Assembly (NCBI GenBank): GCA_903919205.1
Contig: CAIXHE010000149.1
Span: 22,201 to 86,200, forward strand
Direction: 5' to 3'
DNA: 64,000 bases
Source: an uncultured Opitutaceae bacterium
Lineage (GTDB): Bacteria > Verrucomicrobiota > Verrucomicrobiia > Opitutales > Opitutaceae
The notes under the pieces are model-generated. The model saw only the letters and a program-made list of their open reading frames with translations. It ran no database searches and was not told where the DNA came from. Below, piece by piece: positions 59,912-64,000 of this stretch (its first letter is position 1; every line of letters begins with the position of its first letter). The translations under genes were made by a program, and so were the position numbers.

Positions 59912-60351
59912 CGAACCACTGGCACGAGCAGGTTCAGCGCTACATCGCCGGGCAATCGAGCGCGGAGGAAGCCGCCGCCCTGCACGAGGCGCTGAACAGG
60001 GATGCGGACCTCCGGGCGCTGTACCTTGACTACATGAACCTCGACGCGGCCCTCGGCGCCCTGGCGAACGAGGCGGCGGGCACCCAGCGGCGCCCCCAGG
60101 AGCCAGCGGCGGTGCCCGCCTCGCAAACCGGCCCCCGCTCGCACCCCTGGCGCTGGCTCGCCCCGATGGCGGCCTGCGGGGCCCTCGTCCTCTTCGGCGT
60201 GCTTTCCTGGCCCCGCGGTCATGCCCCGGCACGGCCCACCATCGGCGCGGCAACGGTGTCCGCGTTCACGTCCATCTCCCGGCTTCACGCCGACATTCCC
60301 CCCGCGATCCCCGCGTGGATGTCGCCGACCGGCTCACTCCTCAAGGACTGA
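59908..60351 (+). CDS. Putative anti-sigma factor (FecR-N-terminal-like, single TM)
   Basis: 'QVQRYIAGQSSAEEAAALHEALNRDADLRALYLDYMNLDAALG' N-domain; TM at ~85-105; ATGA overlap with sigma gene. Confidence 0.75.
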   Translation: MTNHWHEQVQRYIAGQSSAEEAAALHEALNRDADLRALYLDYMNLDAALGALANEAAGTQRRPQEPAAVPASQTGPRSHPWRWLAPMAACGALVLFGVLSWPRGHAPARPTIGAATVSAFTSISRLHADIPPAIPAWMSPTGSLLKD

Positions 60352-60423
60352 GCCTGCAAGCAACGACTCCCCGGCGGAGCTCGACTCAACCCGAAACAAC
60401 CCACTGACACAGCAACCATCCCC

Positions 60424-61059
60424 GTGAAAACCGTTCCCCTCCTCGCCCTGCTCACCCTTCTCTGCACCCCGTCGTGGGCACAATCCTCCGCGGCGCCCAC
60501 CGATCCTCTCGCGGGTGCGTTCTTCCCCCCTGAGATGATCGAGATGGCGCATGAACAGATCGGCCTCACCCAGGAGCAGCAGGACTCCCTTCGCGCGCGC
60601 ATCCAGAAGGCGCAGCCGCGCACCGACGAACTGCGCCAGAGTCTGGAACACGAGACGGCCGCGCTCTCGCGGCTTGCCAGGCAGGACAAGGTCAACGAGA
60701 CGGCGATCTCCGCGCAGCTCGACCGTGTGCTCGACGTCGAGCGTGAGCTGAAGCACCTGCAGATCGGCCTGCTTTCCGGGATCAAGAACCTCCTCACCCC
60801 GGATCAGCTGGCCAAGCTGCGCGCCCTCGCGAAGGACGGGGGCGCCCAATTTGCCGAGGACATGCGCAGCAGGCTGACCGAAAAGGTGAAGCGGGTGGAG
60901 GCCGGAGCGCATGCCTGGGAGGCCAGCGGCCGCGACACCTCCGTGATCGCGAGGGCCATGCAGGAAAGGGTCAAGCCGCTGCTCGATTCGGGCAAGCCCC
61001 TCGAGGCGGAGGCCGAGCTGGATCGCCTGCTCGAGCAGCTCAAGCAGGACCCGAAGTGA
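60424..61059 (+). CDS. Spy/CpxP-like periplasmic helical protein
   Basis: Signal peptide; 'MAHEQIGLTQEQQDSLRARIQKAQPRTDELRQSLEHETAALSRLA....LLTPDQLAKLRAL'. Confidence 0.75.
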   Translation: MKTVPLLALLTLLCTPSWAQSSAAPTDPLAGAFFPPEMIEMAHEQIGLTQEQQDSLRARIQKAQPRTDELRQSLEHETAALSRLARQDKVNETAISAQLDRVLDVERELKHLQIGLLSGIKNLLTPDQLAKLRALAKDGGAQFAEDMRSRLTEKVKRVEAGAHAWEASGRDTSVIARAMQERVKPLLDSGKPLEAEAELDRLLEQLKQDPK

Positions 61060-61178
61060 GCATGCACCCGGAGCCGTGCCTCCCGCGCGTCGCGTCCCGC
61101 CGCGGAAGATAGCGAGAAGATGCCAGCCCACCCAGACATGCAAAGCTCACCAGACGGTCCTGGCCGGAGATCGTCGAC

Positions 61179-64000
61179 ATGAAGGCCCCGCGCATTCGAG
61201 GCCTACTGTGCGCAGCCGCGCTCGTGGTCGCCCTGCCAGCCTACGCGGTGGACTATTACGTCAACAATGCGACGGGTAGCGATTCCAGTTCGGGCACATC
61301 CCCGCAAACCCCGTGGGCCACCTTCAACAACGTGGTGGGCCACAGCTTCTCGCCCGGGGACACCCTCAATCTCGCCACGGGCTGCACCTGGAACCAGCAG
61401 ATGGACCTGTTCGGGGTGGGTACCCCGGACAGTCCGATCATCGTGAGGCCCTATGGCCCCAATGCATCGGGCAACCAGGGCTCCGGCCCGATGGCGGTCA
61501 TCTCGCGGAACGACCAGGCCGGAGACCATTGCATCTACCTGCACAACCCGAACAACTGGCAGATCGTGGGCCTGGAGCTCGCGGAGGCCGACACGGCCCT
61601 CTACGTGGCCGCCGACAACAACGCCGTGAACAACAGCGGCCTGCTGATAGACCGGTGCTATTTCCTGAATTGCGCCGTCAGTGCCTCGGCGCAGACGCCA
61701 TCCTCGGGAATCTACATCGGCCAGGCGGGCGGCCTGACCTCGCCGACGTCCTACCTCGCCGGGATCCAGATCAACGGCAACCTCTTCAACCATTGTTCGG
61801 CCGCATGGTGGATCAATGCCAACGACGACGGCTACGACTCCGTGTTCCAGATGAACATCCAGAACAACTACGTCGAGAACCAGCCGTCGCAGAGCTATGC
61901 CACGCGCAGCACCGGCACCCTCATCCAGGACAACTGGTTTCAAAACTGCGCGACGGTTGGGATCACCCTCGGGGGAGACACGGTGGTCACCACCGGATTC
62001 ACGACGAACATGGCGTTCGTCAACAACGTGTTCGATGTCGTGCCCGACAAGGGCGCAAACGACCAAACCGCCGTGGACGAGGAGATCGCGACGACCAACC
62101 AGACGTACGTGGGCAACGTGTTCTACGACACGGCGGGCGCCGCGGTGGAGGAGGTGGACATCCACGGTGCGGGCTACGGCTCCGCCGGCAGTTTCTTTGA
62201 CGGGAACCTCTTCTACCAGAACGGATGGAGTGCCACCGGTATCCCCGACGCGGTGGGGTCCGTGGAGATCTCGGGCGACACGCTGACGGGCACGCTGAGC
62301 AACAACCTCTATTTCGAGCCCGTCAGCGGGCTGCTCTTCATCCACGGATTGGCCAGCTGGAGCCAGAGCAACAACCTCTCGATCTCCAATCCCGGGGGCC
62401 TGTTCAACGCGGCGCTCGGCTTCGGCGACGCGCAGGGAGCCAACCAATGGTCCTATGAGACGTGGGCTCCGGGCATGGGCTGGAGCGCCGTCAGCGGGGG
62501 CGCCTCGTACAACGATTCGGACTACGCGTGGCCGGCGCTGCAGTACGGCGACGCCACGACGGGATGGATCACGAACCTGGACATGTCCCCTCCCGCCGAC
62601 GGCAGCGCCTGGATCGCGAGGGTCTGGACCGCCCCGGCGGCGGGCACGATCAGCATCCGCGGATTCGTGCACAATGCCTACTTCCCCTTCCACGGAAGCC
62701 ACACCGGCGTGACGGCCCAGATCTCGGCCTGGAGTTCCCCGTCCGCCCAGGCGACGGTCCTCTGGGGTGGTGACACGGGTCAGCCGATCAACGCGAACGG
62801 CTACATGACGGATCTCGATGGAATCGCCGTGACGGCGGGCGAGCGGATCGCCTTCGCGGTCAACAACGGGGGCTCGGGCAGCACGGAGAACTCCGCCGTA
62901 AGCTGGAACCCGACGATCTACTTCTCGAGCAACACGCCGCCCCAGGTCAGCATCACCCAGGGCGCGGGCCTAAGCGTGGCAAACGGTTCAGCGGCCGTCA
63001 CGCTGGCGGCCTCGTCCGCAGGCTCGAGCTTCCAGTGGTACCTGAACGGCGTCAGCATACCGGGAGCGACCGGATCGAGCCTTCAGGTCACGCCGACGGC
63101 CGCCAGCGCGGGCGACTACTCGGTGATCGTCTCCAATCCCGCCGGGACCGCGACCGCCGACGCGGGCACGCTCGCGGTCACGACGAACGCCTGGCTCGTT
63201 AACCTGTCGGCCCGTGCTTACTCCGGACCGGGCGCAAACCAACTGATTGCAGGCTTGGCCACGACGGGACCCGCTGAAAAATCACTCCTCCTGCGCGGCG
63301 ACGGCCCGGCCCTGGCCCATTTCGGGATCACCGACTTCCTCGCGGACCCCGTGCTCACGCTGTCTTCGAGCGGCACGACGGTGGACTCGGCGACAGGCTG
63401 GGGCACCTCGCTCAGCCCCGTATTCCAACAGGTGGGTGCGTTCGCCCTGACGCAGGGATCCGATGACACCGCCCTCGTGGAGTCGGTCCCCCCAGGGTCC
63501 TACACCGCTCAGGTGGCCCCCCGGTCCTCCCAGGGGGGCGTGGCCCTGGCGGAGGTCTACGACGCCGACAACGGTGCACCCGCCAACCGGCTCACCAACC
63601 TGTCCGCCCGCGCCCAGGTGGGTGCCGGGTCCAAGGTCCTCATTGGAGGGTTCACGATCGCCGGGACCACGCCGCTGACGATGGTCATCCGCGGCGACGG
63701 ACCCGCCCTTGCCGCCTTCGGGCTTTCCGGCGTCCTGTCGAGCCCCACGCTGACGCTGTCGAATGCGACCGGAACCCTCGCCACCAACACCAGGTGGGGC
63801 AACGCCCCCGCCCTCGGCGGCGCAGCGACCGGTGACATGGTCGTCCAGCCGCTCACGGAGGCGCTGTCGGCCAGGGTCCAGGCATTTCAGCTCCCGCAGG
63901 GCTCAGGCGACTCCGGCATGGTGGCCACGCTGCCTCCCGGCTCCTACACAGTCAGTGTCTCGGGTGCCGGCGGCACGACGGGAATCGCCTTGGTCGAGAT
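61179..64000 (+). CDS. Large secreted protein: right-handed beta-helix, carbohydrate-binding-like region, Ig-like domain and NLSAR-type repeats (3' end beyond window)
   Basis: ATG at 61179, signal peptide MKAPRIRGLLCAAALVVALPAYAVDYYVNNATGSDSSSGTSPQTPWATF; frame inferred open to window end; absent from ORF list because no stop is in the window. Confidence 0.85.
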   Translation, partial: MKAPRIRGLLCAAALVVALPAYAVDYYVNNATGSDSSSGTSPQTPWATFNNVVGHSFSPGDTLNLATGCTWNQQMDLFGVGTPDSPIIVRPYGPNASGNQGSGPMAVISRNDQAGDHCIYLHNPNNWQIVGLELAEADTALYVAADNNAVNNSGLLIDRCYFLNCAVSASAQTPSSGIYIGQAGGLTSPTSYLAGIQINGNLFNHCSAAWWINANDDGYDSVFQMNIQNNYVENQPSQSYATRSTGTLIQDNWFQNCATVGITLGGDTVVTTGFTTNMAFVNNVFDVVPDKGANDQTAVDEEIATTNQTYVGNVFYDTAGAAVEEVDIHGAGYGSAGSFFDGNLFYQNGWSATGIPDAVGSVEISGDTLTGTLSNNLYFEPVSGLLFIHGLASWSQSNNLSISNPGGLFNAALGFGDAQGANQWSYETWAPGMGWSAVSGGASYNDSDYAWPALQYGDATTGWITNLDMSPPADGSAWIARVWTAPAAGTISIRGFVHNAYFPFHGSHTGVTAQISAWSSPSAQATVLWGGDTGQPINANGYMTDLDGIAVTAGERIAFAVNNGGSGSTENSAVSWNPTIYFSSNTPPQVSITQGAGLSVANGSAAVTLAASSAGSSFQWYLNGVSIPGATGSSLQVTPTAASAGDYSVIVSNPAGTATADAGTLAVTTNAWLVNLSARAYSGPGANQLIAGLATTGPAEKSLLLRGDGPALAHFGITDFLADPVLTLSSSGTTVDSATGWGTSLSPVFQQVGAFALTQGSDDTALVESVPPGSYTAQVAPRSSQGGVALAEVYDADNGAPANRLTNLSARAQVGAGSKVLIGGFTIAGTTPLTMVIRGDGPALAAFGLSGVLSSPTLTLSNATGTLATNTRWGNAPALGGAATGDMVVQPLTEALSARVQAFQLPQGSGDSGMVATLPPGSYTVSVSGAGGTTGIALVE

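Noticed and set aside
61203-62702. 499-aa minus-strand ORF opposite the beta-helix protein
   Set aside because: The plus-strand frame from 61179 has a signal peptide, appears to stay open to the window end and has repeat structure; the minus ORF is an antisense artefact.

Overview
This 64 kb, high-GC, gene-dense bacterial window looks chromosomal. Gene content (TIGR02989-type ECF sigma factor, DUF5069, NLSAR-type surface repeats, hybrid kinases) suggests Opitutaceae/Verrucomicrobia; this lineage call is inference. I support about 50 protein-coding genes and saw no tRNA, rRNA, CRISPR array or transposase. Recognisable genes include gltB, xylA-xylB, cynS, a DmeF-like CDF exporter, an SRAP protein, L,D-transpeptidase, a GntR/ABC operon, an ABC-type binding protein coupled to a hybrid histidine kinase, an ECF sigma/anti-sigma/Spy-like cluster and two large repeat-rich surface proteins. 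The most interesting locus is a tightly overlapping plus-strand operon (11292-19642) with clear bacillithiol genes bshA and bshB. Next to them is a short (~257 aa) protein that keeps the GQQ, DHD and AGxGE motifs of the cysteine-adding enzyme BshC but lacks about half its length. As sequenced, it is fused in frame to a sodium:solute symporter across an 8-G run; removing one G would separate the two genes with an ATGA overlap. Other items worth checking are candidate palindromic operators upstream of the XRE and GntR genes, a kinase whose sensor region appears built of repeated OB-fold-like modules, an AT-rich island, and a four-gene peptidase/NUP/unknown/chagasin-like operon.
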